Shown piece after piece: positions 26,545-36,617 of a DNA stretch of 64,000 nt. This DNA is from Planctomyces sp. (GTDB lineage Bacteria; Planctomycetota; Planctomycetia; Planctomycetales; Planctomycetaceae). The notes under the pieces were generated by a model. It saw nothing but the letters and a program-made list of their open reading frames with translations, made no database searches and was not told the DNA's origin. Position 1 is the stretch's first letter. Every line of letters starts with the position of its first letter. Location of the stretch: contig JAEUIH010000004.1 in assembly GCA_016795105.1 (NCBI GenBank), forward strand, positions 62,001-126,000. The letters are read 5' to 3'. The position numbers were made by a program, and so were the translations under genes.

Positions 26545-28242
26545 TCAGGGTTGCTCCGACGGCAGAGCCAGTCCATCAAATGTCATGAAGTCATCGATCT
26601 GCAGAAGTGCTGCGAGTTCTACTGTTGAATCCCATTGTGTCTGGAGTTCATTGAGGTAGCTCGTGACAACCTGAGCAAGGGTTTGCTGAGCGACAACAAC
26701 CTGAGAAAAATCAATCCCATCCCCTTCGGCACGAAATCGGTCATAGACTCCTCGATAGACTCGGACCTGATCCGGCAGCAGATCACTTCGATAACTGTTG
26801 ACAATCACGAGGCTGCTGCTGCGTCTTGCATGGATATCTGCCAGACTACCCAGCAGAGAATTCTGAGTCTCTGAGAGATTCTGGTTAGCTCGAACGAGCT
26901 GAGCATGAGCGGCCGAGATGTTCCCCTGATTTCGATCAAAAACCGGAACGGGCACTGACAGCTGCAGGTTGGTCGAATAGTCTGAAAGTGGCGAAGTGTC
27001 GTCGTGTTGAAATGCGGCGTACAGAGAGACGTTGGGGATCGGCGTAATCTGCTGAAGTCGCAGGTTACAGTTTGCCTTCGCAATCCTCGACTGTGCAGCC
27101 TGCAGGTCTGAATGTTTTTGAACGAGTAACGCTGCAGCCTGATCATAGTCGATCGCCGGAATCACGGCTTCGACAGACCCCTCAACGCGATGCGATGGCA
27201 GATTTGGCATTCCGAGATTGGCGGCAAGTTGTCGCCATTCAGCCGCCAGATTGTTTTGAGCCTGAATCACGCTGTTTCGAGCCTGAACTGCGAAGACTCG
27301 CAATTGGAGTGGTTCGTATGGAGCCGCTTCTCCACCAGTGACAAGATCAATCTGTGCCTTATAGACTTCTGCACTCAATCGAGCGAGTGCAGAGTTGAAC
27401 TTGACTTGTTCCTGAGCTACGAGAACTCGGAAGTACCCTCGACGAATGCGGGTTGCCAGCTCAATTCTTGCCTTCCGAAGCTCGGCTTCCTTAGCCCGCA
27501 TCTCCATTAAAGCTGTATTTTGTGCCAGAGTCAGTTTCCCGGCGGTGACAATTTCCTGACTGATGGAAACACCGTTGTAGCCTGACGTATCTGCGGTACC
27601 AATGGTATCGCCCTGATAGCCGACTGTTGGGTTTGGCTTCAACCCGGCTTGTACAGCAAGGCCCCGGGCTTCTTCAACATCTGCTGCTGCCTGACGGATA
27701 ATCGGGCTGTTGTCGATTCCCATTTGCTGAAGTGTCGCCAGAGTCAGCGAATGCTCATCAGACGCAACGTCGGCGGGTTCAGCGTCGGCGATTTCAGGAA
27801 ACAGTGAAGCGGCCAAAGACTTTCTCTGCTCCGGAGACAAAGTCGGATCCAAAGGTGGCATCTGGAGGGGCGGAGCATCAGCCCCAGGGAGTTCTTTGGG
27901 AATCTGAAACCGCTGTGGTTGAGCCGAGCTTACGACCGGTTGATCGTTTTCTATATTCGATGCGTAACGGTCTGAAGTGTTCGTCAGCGATGCTTCGTGG
28001 ATCGGAGCAACCTCCTGAGCATTGGGTGATTCCGGGGAGTCCATTGATCCCGGAGCAGGAGGCACTACTGATGACGCATCATCACGACTTGTTGTGGGGG
28101 TGTAGTCCACGGGCGTGGACGCCTTTGCGATATAGCGTCCGGTACACGACTGAATGGCGGATCGGCAACCAGATGTCCCGACAAGGCACAGCAGAGACAG
28201 AGACACAGTGCCGGACAAATGCCAGAGACGAACACGACGCAT
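26545..28242 (-). CDS. TolC/CusC-like outer membrane efflux lipoprotein
   Basis: 565 residues. Signal sequence with lipobox LVGTSGC near residues 20-26, then a long Pro/Ser-rich linker to about 150 and two outer-membrane efflux protein repeats (PF02321) rich in coiled coil (LQQMGIDNSPIIRQAAADVEEARGLA; RIAKANCNLRLQQITPIPNVSLY). ATG 28242 is chosen because GGAGG lies five bases upstream. It should form the outer-membrane channel for the RND adaptor and pump on the opposite strand (29120-33849). Having this subunit divergent from the other two is unusual, since czcCBA genes are normally colinear. Confidence 0.85.
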   Translation of the reverse strand: MRRVRLWHLSGTVSLSLLCLVGTSGCRSAIQSCTGRYIAKASTPVDYTPTTSRDDASSVVPPAPGSMDSPESPNAQEVAPIHEASLTNTSDRYASNIENDQPVVSSAQPQRFQIPKELPGADAPPLQMPPLDPTLSPEQRKSLAASLFPEIADAEPADVASDEHSLTLATLQQMGIDNSPIIRQAAADVEEARGLAVQAGLKPNPTVGYQGDTIGTADTSGYNGVSISQEIVTAGKLTLAQNTALMEMRAKEAELRKARIELATRIRRGYFRVLVAQEQVKFNSALARLSAEVYKAQIDLVTGGEAAPYEPLQLRVFAVQARNSVIQAQNNLAAEWRQLAANLGMPNLPSHRVEGSVEAVIPAIDYDQAAALLVQKHSDLQAAQSRIAKANCNLRLQQITPIPNVSLYAAFQHDDTSPLSDYSTNLQLSVPVPVFDRNQGNISAAHAQLVRANQNLSETQNSLLGSLADIHARRSSSLVIVNSYRSDLLPDQVRVYRGVYDRFRAEGDGIDFSQVVVAQQTLAQVVTSYLNELQTQWDSTVELAALLQIDDFMTFDGLALPSEQP

Positions 28243-28553
28243 AGTGGCCTCCAAGCCAACATTCGTGCGAACAGAACAATCCTTGTTCAACTACGACATT
28301 CATCGTCGCTGAACAAAACGAGGGTCAGCCGTTATGGCAGCCAGTTGACGAATCGGGGTACAGTCCTCACCGTCCGGATGGCAGGAACCGTTCGTTCGTC
28401 AAACCCCTCATTTCCGGAAAATTAAGACTCTCACCCCTGTGCTCATTCGCCTCCTGAAAATCCACTTGCAACTGGTATGACAATTGCCGACAATTCATGG
28501 CAGGGCATCAAAACCCGTTCAAACCACAGGTTCAACCGAAGATTTGTGAAGAT
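28243..28553. other. Divergent intergenic region of the efflux system
   Basis: 311 bases between the start codons of the outer-membrane channel gene and the His-rich protein gene. Promoters for both units must lie here. I see no clear -35/-10 pair, no obvious MerR-type or other operator dyad and no gene. An in-frame extension of the plus-strand gene back to ATG 28497 cannot be excluded. Confidence 0.5.
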
Positions 28554-29042
28554 ATGGCTTCAGCTGTTTCAGGAATGCAACGACGTCTGCACACTTTTGT
28601 GTGCATTTTGTTGTGCATTGGCAGCTGGCGCGGGCCTGTTCCAGTCATCCATCATCATGGTCAGTACGATTCAGAAGTACGCGAGCGACATGAACATCGA
28701 TTTCATGCAGAAATGACCGGAAGCTTTGAGTTGGCGAGTGATTGGCACTGGCATATTGCTATTCCGGGCGAGGACGATGGTCATCTGCCTTCACGAGAGA
28801 CGTCATTTCCATCGGAAATTCTTACGCTTGCGTGCCGGGTTGCCATAGAAACCGATCCATGTGAACTGCAGTTGCCATGCGTTTTGGAGCAACTCTTTGA
28901 AGTTGTGCCATCGTTTGACCTGAATCCGGAAAACTCAGAAGTAATTCGGAGTGCTCGCGGTTCAGAGACTCCACGCACATTTCATGAATTCCAGCGTGCT
29001 GAAGTCGCGCTGAGTGCCCTGACCGGGGTTTCGACAGTCTAA
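28554..29042 (+). CDS. His-rich exported protein of the metal-efflux operon
   Basis: About 162 residues with an uncertain start (ATG 28497, 28554 or 28575). A basic n-region (MQRRLHTF) and hydrophobic core (VCILLCIGSWRGPVPVI) suggest export, followed by HHHGQYDSEVRERHEHRFH, SDWHWHI and other histidines. No known domain. It precedes the adaptor gene by 77 bases on the same strand. The histidines, the secretion signal and the operon suggest a periplasmic metal-binding accessory, comparable in role but not in sequence to CusF or CzcI (inference). Confidence 0.62.
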   Translation: MASAVSGMQRRLHTFVCILLCIGSWRGPVPVIHHHGQYDSEVRERHEHRFHAEMTGSFELASDWHWHIAIPGEDDGHLPSRETSFPSEILTLACRVAIETDPCELQLPCVLEQLFEVVPSFDLNPENSEVIRSARGSETPRTFHEFQRAEVALSALTGVSTV

Positions 29043-29119
29043 ACACCTGTTTCCGCTGAATGCTCTTCGTACGCCGAAGCGTACGCCTCCCCATTCGTCG
29101 TGAAATCTGCAGGTGCCCT

Positions 29120-30673
29120 ATGCAACGCCGTGTTGTGATTTTTGTCGCTGGTTTTGTCTTCATATTAGTTTCCGCATCTTCTGCCTGGATGTTTCTGCAG
29201 AGTTCTCGTCTGAAGGACTCTGAAACAAACACTGCCGTCGGGGGCGATCAACAACTTGCTCAGCAGCCGGATGAGGCAGGTCCCCCGACGGTAGTTGAAA
29301 CCACTGCTGTCGAAAAACAGACAGTCACACTGACCGATGCCAAACGTCGAGCATTGCCGCTTGAAGTTTCAACAGTGTCACGTCAAACCGTGCAGCCGTT
29401 TCATACGGTGCCTGGACGTGTCAGATACGATGATCGTCGGCACATCGAGGTGCGGCTGGCGACGTCAGGGATCCTGACACGTGTTCATGTGAAGCCTGGC
29501 GACAGAGTTGCTGCAGGAGATGTGTTGGCGGAAATCAGCAGTCCTGAAGTTGGGCATGCTCGGGCAGATGTTCTTCAGCGTCAGTCGGAGCTGCGGTTGG
29601 TAAGCGAACGAAGGGAATGGGCTGTCTCTACCTGCAGCGGGCTCCAGCGTCTGCAGGCAGCGATTCAGAATCGCATGACTCCGGATGAAATCAGAACTCA
29701 ATTCAGAACGGTATCACTGGGGAGTTCCCGAGAGAAAGTTTTGACCGCGTACTCCCAGCTGACGCTTGCTGAAACTCTGGCCACGGCGGCCGTTGAGAAT
29801 GTGGCAAGTGGAGTGATACCTCGACGAACTCTGCAGGAACGCCAGAGTGAAGTCGAAACGGCTGAAGCGTCCCTGCTGGGCACACTTGAACAGCTTGTGT
29901 TCGAGGCAAATCAGGCATGTCGACAGGCAGAGATCGCAGTTGAAGATGCCGAACGCCGGTTGTTGATCAGTCGCCAGACTGTACGTACGCTGCTGGGAAC
30001 CACTGACGAACGTGATGAAGTGAAGCAGTCTGATCGATCAGAGTCTGAAGAAGCAGTACCAGCGACAACTTCAGATGAAGGTGAAGTCCTGTCTCGCGTC
30101 GAACTGCGAGCTCCGTTTTCCGGAACAATTGAGCGACAGAATTATTCCGCATCAGAACGTGTCGAGGTTGGCGAGTCTGTCTTTGTGCTGGCAGATACGT
30201 CCGTGTTGTGGGTTGCCGCAGACCTGAGGGATCGGGATCGTGGCGGGTTGAAACTGTCGCCGGGAGATCAGCTCGAGGTCATCATATCGAATCAGTCCGA
30301 ACAGGTTCTGAAGGCGGCCGTATATTTCGTTGGCCGGGAAGTGGATCCTTCAACGAATGCAATCCCGGTGGTTGCTGAGCTGCCGAATACGGATGGGCTT
30401 CTGAGGCCAGGAATGTTCGTCAACGTGCGAGTTCCGATGGGGCAGGCGGCTCACGGGATCGCGATTCCCGAGAGTGCGGTTGTAAAGCATGAGTCTCGCC
30501 AGTTCGTATTTGTTCCGGAGAACGACCTGACGTTTCGTCGTGTTGAGGTTCAAACCGGTCTGCACTCGGGAGAACTCGTTGAAATCGTTTCGGGACTGGA
30601 TGAGAACCAGAAGGTTGTTGTTGCTGGAACGTTTCAGTTGAAGAGTGAACTGCTGCTTGAGAGTGAAGAGTGA
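29120..30673 (+). CDS. czcB: RND efflux periplasmic adaptor (CzcB/CusB-like)
   Basis: 517 residues. N-terminal membrane anchor (VVIFVAGFVFILVSASSAWMF), then the membrane-fusion layout: barrel-sandwich/lipoyl half (VRLATSGILTRVHVKPGDRV), a long coiled-coil hairpin (about 150-290), second lipoyl half (LRAPFSGTIERQNYSASERV) and C-terminal beta-barrel (VAGTFQLKSELLLE). ATG 29120 has AGGTG six bases upstream; ATG 29060 would put a charged leader before the anchor. It links the inner-membrane pump encoded next to the outer-membrane channel encoded divergently. Confidence 0.88.
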   Translation: MQRRVVIFVAGFVFILVSASSAWMFLQSSRLKDSETNTAVGGDQQLAQQPDEAGPPTVVETTAVEKQTVTLTDAKRRALPLEVSTVSRQTVQPFHTVPGRVRYDDRRHIEVRLATSGILTRVHVKPGDRVAAGDVLAEISSPEVGHARADVLQRQSELRLVSERREWAVSTCSGLQRLQAAIQNRMTPDEIRTQFRTVSLGSSREKVLTAYSQLTLAETLATAAVENVASGVIPRRTLQERQSEVETAEASLLGTLEQLVFEANQACRQAEIAVEDAERRLLISRQTVRTLLGTTDERDEVKQSDRSESEEAVPATTSDEGEVLSRVELRAPFSGTIERQNYSASERVEVGESVFVLADTSVLWVAADLRDRDRGGLKLSPGDQLEVIISNQSEQVLKAAVYFVGREVDPSTNAIPVVAELPNTDGLLRPGMFVNVRVPMGQAAHGIAIPESAVVKHESRQFVFVPENDLTFRRVEVQTGLHSGELVEIVSGLDENQKVVVAGTFQLKSELLLESEE

Positions 30674-30759
30674 CTGCTGAAGTATCTGTGCTCTGAACAG
30701 AGTGCAGGCAACGTAGGGCTGACTCACACACCTCAAGGATTCTTCCGGAGACTTGTTCC

Positions 30760-33700
30760 ATGCTTTCGCGACTCATTGAACTGACACTTTCAAATCGATT
30801 TCTTGTGCTGGTTGGTACATTTCTGATGGCAGCGGCCGGGCTGAATGCAGCCCTGCAGTTGCCGATTGATGCTGTTCCTGACATGACCAATGTGCAGGTG
30901 ACGGTCATCACTGATGCCGGTTCATTGTCGCCCGTTGAAGTGGAGCGGTATGTCACGTGGCCCGTTGAATCGACAATGGGTGGGCTGCCGAATGTTGAAG
31001 AGGTTCGCAGCGTCTCGAAGTTTGGCATTTCGGTCGTGACGATTGTCTTCAGAGAGGGCACCGATCTCTATCTTTCCCGGCAACTGGTGTCAGAGCGTCT
31101 TTCAAGCGCTGCTTCGAAGATCCCGCCGGGATACGGAACGCCTGAGATGGGACCTCTGACAACAGCACTGGGAGAAATCCTGCAGTTTGAGGTTCGCGGC
31201 GACAACTATACTCCGATGGCTCTGCGAACAATCCTTGAATGGGACGTCGCACCTCGCCTGCGTGAAGTGAAGGGTGTCACGGAGATTAATACTCACGGGG
31301 GCTTCTATCAGACCTTCGAGGTTCGGCCAGACCCCAATCTGCTGAACAGCAATGCGATCTCCATGGAACAGTTGTTTCATGCCATTGAGACAAATAATTC
31401 TGCGACAGGTGGCGGTTACGTCGTGCATCATGAAGAACAGATCTTTCTTCGAGGTCAGGCGCTGGTGACCGGAGAAGACGATCTGCGGAAAATTGTCCTC
31501 CGACGTGAGGCGGATGGTACACCGATTCTGGTCGGGGACGTGGCAGATGTCAGCATTGAACCCATGACACGGCAGGGAGCGGTCACACGAGACGGGCGCG
31601 GAGAAGCAGTCACCGGACTTGTGATGATGCTGATTGGTGAGAATTCAAGGGAAGTGGTTGGACGCGTCAAGGAACGTCTGGACGAGATTCAGCCCACCCT
31701 GCCGGACGGTGTCACAATCGAGATCATTTATGATCGGTCCGCTTTAATTGGGAGAACGCTGCAGACCGTTATTAAAAACCTGATTGAGGGTGGTGTCCTT
31801 GTCGTTCTGGTTCTGCTCATCATGCTTGGGAGCTTTCGAGCTGGATTGATTACCGCGATGGCAATTCCACTTTCGATGCTGTTCGCCACCAATCTGATGC
31901 AGGCATTCGGGATCACGGCAAGTTTGATGAGTCTGGGTGCGATCGACTTCGGATTGATCGTGGACTCGTCGGTAATCATGGTTGAAAACTGTATTCACCG
32001 CCTATCACACAATTCTGAGAATCGCAGTCGAATTGACGTCATTCGTGATGCCGCTATCGAAGTGCGAAAACCCACGATGTTTGGCGAGTTGATTATCTCA
32101 ATTGTCTATCTGCCAATCCTGATGCTTGAAGGAACCGAAGGTAAGCTGTTTCGTCCCATGGCGCTAACTGTGCTGTTTGCACTGGCAGGTTCGCTGGTGC
32201 TTTCAATGACATTCATGCCCGCCATGGCATCGCTTGCACTCCCGCGAAATATGACTGACAAGGATGTGTTTCTCGTACGCTGGATTAAGTGGCTGTATCG
32301 GCCGATTGTCAGTCGAGCAATCAGCTGGCCTGTTCTTACTGCATCTCTTGCTGTTCTGCTGCTTGTCGTCAGTGTTCCGGTGGGGCTAAACCTGGGAGCT
32401 GAATTCATGCCCAGGCTTGAAGAAGGTGATTTGCTGGTAGAAGCCGTTCGATTGCCGAGTGCATCACTGGAAGGTGCGATTGAAATGTCGACTCGAATTG
32501 AAAATGAGCTTCGTGCATTTCCGGAGGTGAAAACGACATTTTGTAAGACAGGCCGTCCGGAAATTGCAAACGATGTTATGGGAGTCCATCAAACGGACGT
32601 GTGGGTCATTCTAAAAGACCATACAGAATGGCGAGAGGGAGTGACTCGCGATGATCTGATTCAGCAGATGTCCGAAGCACTTACCGGACGAATCAGCGGA
32701 GTTGCATTCGGATTTACTCAGCCTATCGAAATGCGGGTCGATGAACTGGTGGCCGGCGTGAAGGCAGACGTCGCTGTATTGCTCTATGGCGATGATCTGG
32801 AGCAACTGGCCATCCTCTCGAAAGACATTGAACGACTGCTGAAAGGAGTTCCTGGTGCGGTCGACGTCAAAGCCGATCTGCAGGCGAACCTGACAACAGT
32901 CACAATCCGGCCTGACCGCGCGGCACTCGCTCGTTATGGCCTTGAAGCTCAGCAGGTCATGGACGTCGTTTCTTCACTTGGAGGCCGTGAGGTGGGCACG
33001 ATCTTTGAGGGACGAGCACGTTATCCGATCATGATTCGAATCCCCGAGCAGTGGCGAACAGAGGTTGATCGGATTACTCAACTTCCGGTTACGGACATTG
33101 GTGGAAAACCGATTCCTCTGGGTGAACTCGCTGATATTCAGATTGAGGAAACTCCACCATCGGTCGAACATGATTCGAACCGGCGCCGCACGTTTATTTC
33201 TGCCAACGTGCGAGGCAGAGATGTGGCGACATTTGTTGCGGAAGCTCAGCGAAAGGTTGCAGAGAGTATCAGCCTGCCGACAGGGTATGAGATTCGATGG
33301 GGAGGGGACTTTGAAAATCTGCAGTCAGCAAGTCGCCGACTGATGATGATCACTCCGATTGTGCTTCTTATGATTTTTCTGCTTCTCTATACATCGTTCA
33401 AATCGACGCGGCTTGCCTTGCTGATCTTTTTGGCAGTTCCTGTTGCTGCGTCAGGAGGGATCTTTGCACTCGCACTCCGAGGAATGCCGTTCAGTATTTC
33501 AGCGGGCGTTGGATTCATCGCATTGTTCGGAGTTGCTGTACTGAACGGACTTGTCTGGGTCAGTGCCGCCGAGCATCTGAGAAAGACAGGAATGCCACTT
33601 GATTTGGCGACTCGCGAAACCGCTGTGTCACGACTTCGTCCGGTATTGATGACGGCTCTGGTGGCAAGTCTGGGGTTTCTGCCAATGGCGCTCTCAACAA

Positions 33701-33849
33701 GTGACGGAGCGGAAATGCAGAGGCCCCTGGCTTCGGTTGTGATCGGTGGACTCATCACGTCCACAATGCTGACATCACTCGTGATCCCCGCAATTTATCC
33801 GTGGTTTACTCAGCCGTTTGACGCCACTCGTGAATCTCTGGATGATTAG
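30760..33849 (+). CDS. czcA: Heavy-metal efflux RND pump (CzcA family)
   Basis: 1029-residue proton-driven inner-membrane pump, the usual length for the HME-RND family. Two sets of one plus five transmembrane helices and two large periplasmic loops are visible (YVTWPVESTMGGLPNVEEVRS is typical of HME pumps). Transmembrane helix 4 carries GAIDFGLIVDSSVIMVEN; Zn/Co/Cd and Ni/Co pumps usually read DFGxxxDGAxxxxEN, so Gly-Ala is replaced by Ser-Ser. The DFG...D...EN frame suggests divalent cations rather than Cu/Ag. Start ATG 30760, GGAG nine bases upstream. Confidence 0.93.
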   Translation: MLSRLIELTLSNRFLVLVGTFLMAAAGLNAALQLPIDAVPDMTNVQVTVITDAGSLSPVEVERYVTWPVESTMGGLPNVEEVRSVSKFGISVVTIVFREGTDLYLSRQLVSERLSSAASKIPPGYGTPEMGPLTTALGEILQFEVRGDNYTPMALRTILEWDVAPRLREVKGVTEINTHGGFYQTFEVRPDPNLLNSNAISMEQLFHAIETNNSATGGGYVVHHEEQIFLRGQALVTGEDDLRKIVLRREADGTPILVGDVADVSIEPMTRQGAVTRDGRGEAVTGLVMMLIGENSREVVGRVKERLDEIQPTLPDGVTIEIIYDRSALIGRTLQTVIKNLIEGGVLVVLVLLIMLGSFRAGLITAMAIPLSMLFATNLMQAFGITASLMSLGAIDFGLIVDSSVIMVENCIHRLSHNSENRSRIDVIRDAAIEVRKPTMFGELIISIVYLPILMLEGTEGKLFRPMALTVLFALAGSLVLSMTFMPAMASLALPRNMTDKDVFLVRWIKWLYRPIVSRAISWPVLTASLAVLLLVVSVPVGLNLGAEFMPRLEEGDLLVEAVRLPSASLEGAIEMSTRIENELRAFPEVKTTFCKTGRPEIANDVMGVHQTDVWVILKDHTEWREGVTRDDLIQQMSEALTGRISGVAFGFTQPIEMRVDELVAGVKADVAVLLYGDDLEQLAILSKDIERLLKGVPGAVDVKADLQANLTTVTIRPDRAALARYGLEAQQVMDVVSSLGGREVGTIFEGRARYPIMIRIPEQWRTEVDRITQLPVTDIGGKPIPLGELADIQIEETPPSVEHDSNRRRTFISANVRGRDVATFVAEAQRKVAESISLPTGYEIRWGGDFENLQSASRRLMMITPIVLLMIFLLLYTSFKSTRLALLIFLAVPVAASGGIFALALRGMPFSISAGVGFIALFGVAVLNGLVWVSAAEHLRKTGMPLDLATRETAVSRLRPVLMTALVASLGFLPMALSTSDGAEMQRPLASVVIGGLITSTMLTSLVIPAIYPWFTQPFDATRESLDD

Positions 33850-33902
33850 CATGGTGGCCGCAACTTGCTGAGAATGGTGAGGCGGATGGAATCTGTCGTG
33901 AA

Positions 33903-36617
33903 GTGGGAGCAGGCGTGGCGGGAGCATCATGGATCGAGCTCGAAGATGTTCGAGTCAACAACCTTCGAGGAATTCACCTGAAGATTCGACATGGATCGCT
34001 GACCGTGATCTGCGGGGTCAGCGGTTCAGGTAAGAGTAGTCTCGCCTTTGATACTCTGTATGCAGAAGGCCAGCGTCGATACATTGAGACGTTTTCGCCA
34101 TATGCCAGACAGTTTCTTGATCGAATCGAACGTCCGGCTGCCGCCTCGATTGACGGAATTCCTCCGGCGATCGCCATTCGGCAAATTGCCGGAGCCAACA
34201 GCCAGAGATCAACGGTTGGCAGTCGAACAGAGATTCTTGATGATCTGAGGTTGCTGCTTGTTCAGTTGGGAACACTGAGATGTCCGAAGTGTCGGGGAGA
34301 CGTTCCGAGTCATCATCCTGAACAGATTGCTGCGTCGCTTGCGAGTTCCTTTGCAGACCGGCGCGTGATGGTCTGTTTTCCATGGAAGGCTGCTCATTCA
34401 GGAGATCAGCCTGAAGATATGCTGTCCCTGGGATTTACTCGTGCCATCATCAATGGACGTTCACTTCGGCTCGCTGAATGTCGAGCCACAGATCTTCAGG
34501 CCCCGGCAGGGCCTGAGAAACGAGGGCCGAACCTGGAGATGTTGATCGTTGCAGATCGACTTAAAGTGGAGCCTGCTTCCCTGCAGCGATTGTCGGAGGC
34601 TGTCGCGCTGTGTTATTCCACCGGCTGCGGTGAGTGCGTGCTGCTTGTCGAGCCCGGCGACGAACGCGAAGCGAAGGGTTCGGAAGATCATCAAACGACA
34701 GAGCGTATGTCTGTGGACGATCAGGAGTGGATGCGAATTCCACTCTATTCGAATCGTGTTTGTCCGACATGTCGAATTGAAATCCCTGAACCTTCACTGG
34801 AGTTGTTGAACTTCAATTCATCGCACGGAGCCTGTTCGACGTGCCAGGGTCTGGGAATGATTCGTCCGCAGTTGAAAGTAAAAAAGGGAAGATCGAAGTC
34901 ATCAGCCTATCGCGAGCCGTACTCCACGTGTCCCGCATGCAGCGGAAAACGACTTCGGCCTGAATCCAACTGTGTCGTGCTGTGGGGACGATCAATCACA
35001 GAACTTTCGGGACTTGAAGTCAGCGAACTTTATCGGCTGATTGAAGCTCACTCAGATCAGATTGCCTCAGACGAGTTTCGAAATCATCGAAGAGTCGTTG
35101 CACATCTGAGACTGAGGCTGGAATTTCTACTCCACTGTGGCCTTGGCTATCTGACCCTTGATCGATCTCTGGGTACCCTGAGCGGCGGAGAGAAGCAGCG
35201 AGTGATTCTCACGACTGCTCTGGGCGCCGGGCTGATGAATGCGCTTTATATTCTCGATGAGCCGACGTCTGGTCTGCACGTTGATGACACGGATCGGATC
35301 ATATCCGTCGTGAAGCGGCTTCGGGATAGTGGCAATACGGTTGTCGTGGTTGAACATGATCCTGCATTCATTCTGGCTGCAGACGAGGTTGTGGAGATTG
35401 GTCCCGGGGCTGGCGACGCCGGAGGGCGGTTAGTTTTTACGGGAACCCCGGCTGAACTTCTGAACCACGCATCCACGGCGACGGCACTAGCGCTGAAGTC
35501 GTTTTGTGAACAAGGGAGAACCATCGTTCGTCGAATCAGAACAGATTCCACTGAGGCAAAGTTGGTGACTTCGACTCGCAGACCACCGAGCGGCTGGCTG
35601 CGATGCAGGGGAGTGAACTGCAATAATCTGGAGAATGTTTCTGTGGATCTTCCGTTGGGCGTCCTGTGCGTGGTGACTGGGCCTGGAGGGAGTGGAAAGA
35701 GTTCTCTGATTGTGGAATCGATCTATCCGGAACTGTGTCGTCGTACCGGACAGGGAGAGCCATTGATGCAGGCGAATCAGGCGACTCTGTTGGAATCTCC
35801 CCGGGTGACCTCATTGGAATTCGATCACGGTGATTCTGTTGATGCCGTTGTGCTGTTGTCACAGGATTCGGTGACAACCAGCAGTCGAAGTGTACCGGTG
35901 ACATGGATTGGGGCATTCGATGATATTCGCAAGTTACTGGCCGAGACTCATGAGGCAAAGAAACGCAACTTCACGCCCTCGACGTTCAGTTTCAACAGTT
36001 CTCGTGGTGGTCGATGTCCGGTCTGTGAAGGTAACGGCATCGTGACTGTTGAAATGCACTTCCTGGCGGACATCGAGACGCCCTGCGAAGTCTGCGGAGG
36101 TCGGCGTTTTCGCACGGATGTTCTGGAAGTTCGGTACCGTGATCGTTCTGTGTATGAAATCCTTGCAATGACGGTCGATGAGTCATTTGCGTTCTTTGGT
36201 GGCCATCATCGAATTCAGCAGCGTCTTGGCGCGATCCGAAGTGCGGGTTTGGGATACCTTAAGCTCGGTCAGACCGTGTCAACGCTTTCTGGTGGTGAAA
36301 TGCAAAGGCTTCGGATTGCGGCTCTGCTTGCGGGGATTTCGCTGGCTGAGATCGAACCAACAGTCAGACTTCAGCGGGAGTCTGCCGGCAGGAACGGGCG
36401 AAATCTGTTTTTGCTTGACGAGCCATCGACCGGTCTGCATCTGCAGGACATCGATCGACTGATGGACTGTCTCAGTTCACTGGTTCAGATGGGGCATTCG
36501 GTCGTGATCATCGAGCATGACAACTATCTGATCTCTCTGTGTGACTACCAGATTGAACTGGGGCCAGGCGCGGGTCGCGATGGTGGAAAAATCGTGCGTT
36601 CCGGACCTGTGCAGTAA
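33903..36617 (+). CDS. Divergent UvrA-like excinuclease ATPase
   Basis: 904 residues with the UvrA layout: Walker A1 GVSGSGKSSLAFDT (about 38-51), YAEGQRRYIETFSPYARQFL, zinc-type cysteine pairs (CPKC, CSTCQG, CPAC, CPVC, CEVC), signature LSGGEKQR, second Walker A GPGGSGKSS (about 593), second signature LSGGEMQR and DEPSTGLH. Differences from housekeeping UvrA: the insertion after the first zinc module is very short, and the IDQSPIGRTPRSNP motif is replaced by LSQDSVTTSSRSVP. GTG 33903 or GTG 33915 could be the start. Probably a second, specialised UvrA (inference). Confidence 0.85.
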   Translation: MGAGVAGASWIELEDVRVNNLRGIHLKIRHGSLTVICGVSGSGKSSLAFDTLYAEGQRRYIETFSPYARQFLDRIERPAAASIDGIPPAIAIRQIAGANSQRSTVGSRTEILDDLRLLLVQLGTLRCPKCRGDVPSHHPEQIAASLASSFADRRVMVCFPWKAAHSGDQPEDMLSLGFTRAIINGRSLRLAECRATDLQAPAGPEKRGPNLEMLIVADRLKVEPASLQRLSEAVALCYSTGCGECVLLVEPGDEREAKGSEDHQTTERMSVDDQEWMRIPLYSNRVCPTCRIEIPEPSLELLNFNSSHGACSTCQGLGMIRPQLKVKKGRSKSSAYREPYSTCPACSGKRLRPESNCVVLWGRSITELSGLEVSELYRLIEAHSDQIASDEFRNHRRVVAHLRLRLEFLLHCGLGYLTLDRSLGTLSGGEKQRVILTTALGAGLMNALYILDEPTSGLHVDDTDRIISVVKRLRDSGNTVVVVEHDPAFILAADEVVEIGPGAGDAGGRLVFTGTPAELLNHASTATALALKSFCEQGRTIVRRIRTDSTEAKLVTSTRRPPSGWLRCRGVNCNNLENVSVDLPLGVLCVVTGPGGSGKSSLIVESIYPELCRRTGQGEPLMQANQATLLESPRVTSLEFDHGDSVDAVVLLSQDSVTTSSRSVPVTWIGAFDDIRKLLAETHEAKKRNFTPSTFSFNSSRGGRCPVCEGNGIVTVEMHFLADIETPCEVCGGRRFRTDVLEVRYRDRSVYEILAMTVDESFAFFGGHHRIQQRLGAIRSAGLGYLKLGQTVSTLSGGEMQRLRIAALLAGISLAEIEPTVRLQRESAGRNGRNLFLLDEPSTGLHLQDIDRLMDCLSSLVQMGHSVVIIEHDNYLISLCDYQIELGPGAGRDGGKIVRSGPVQ

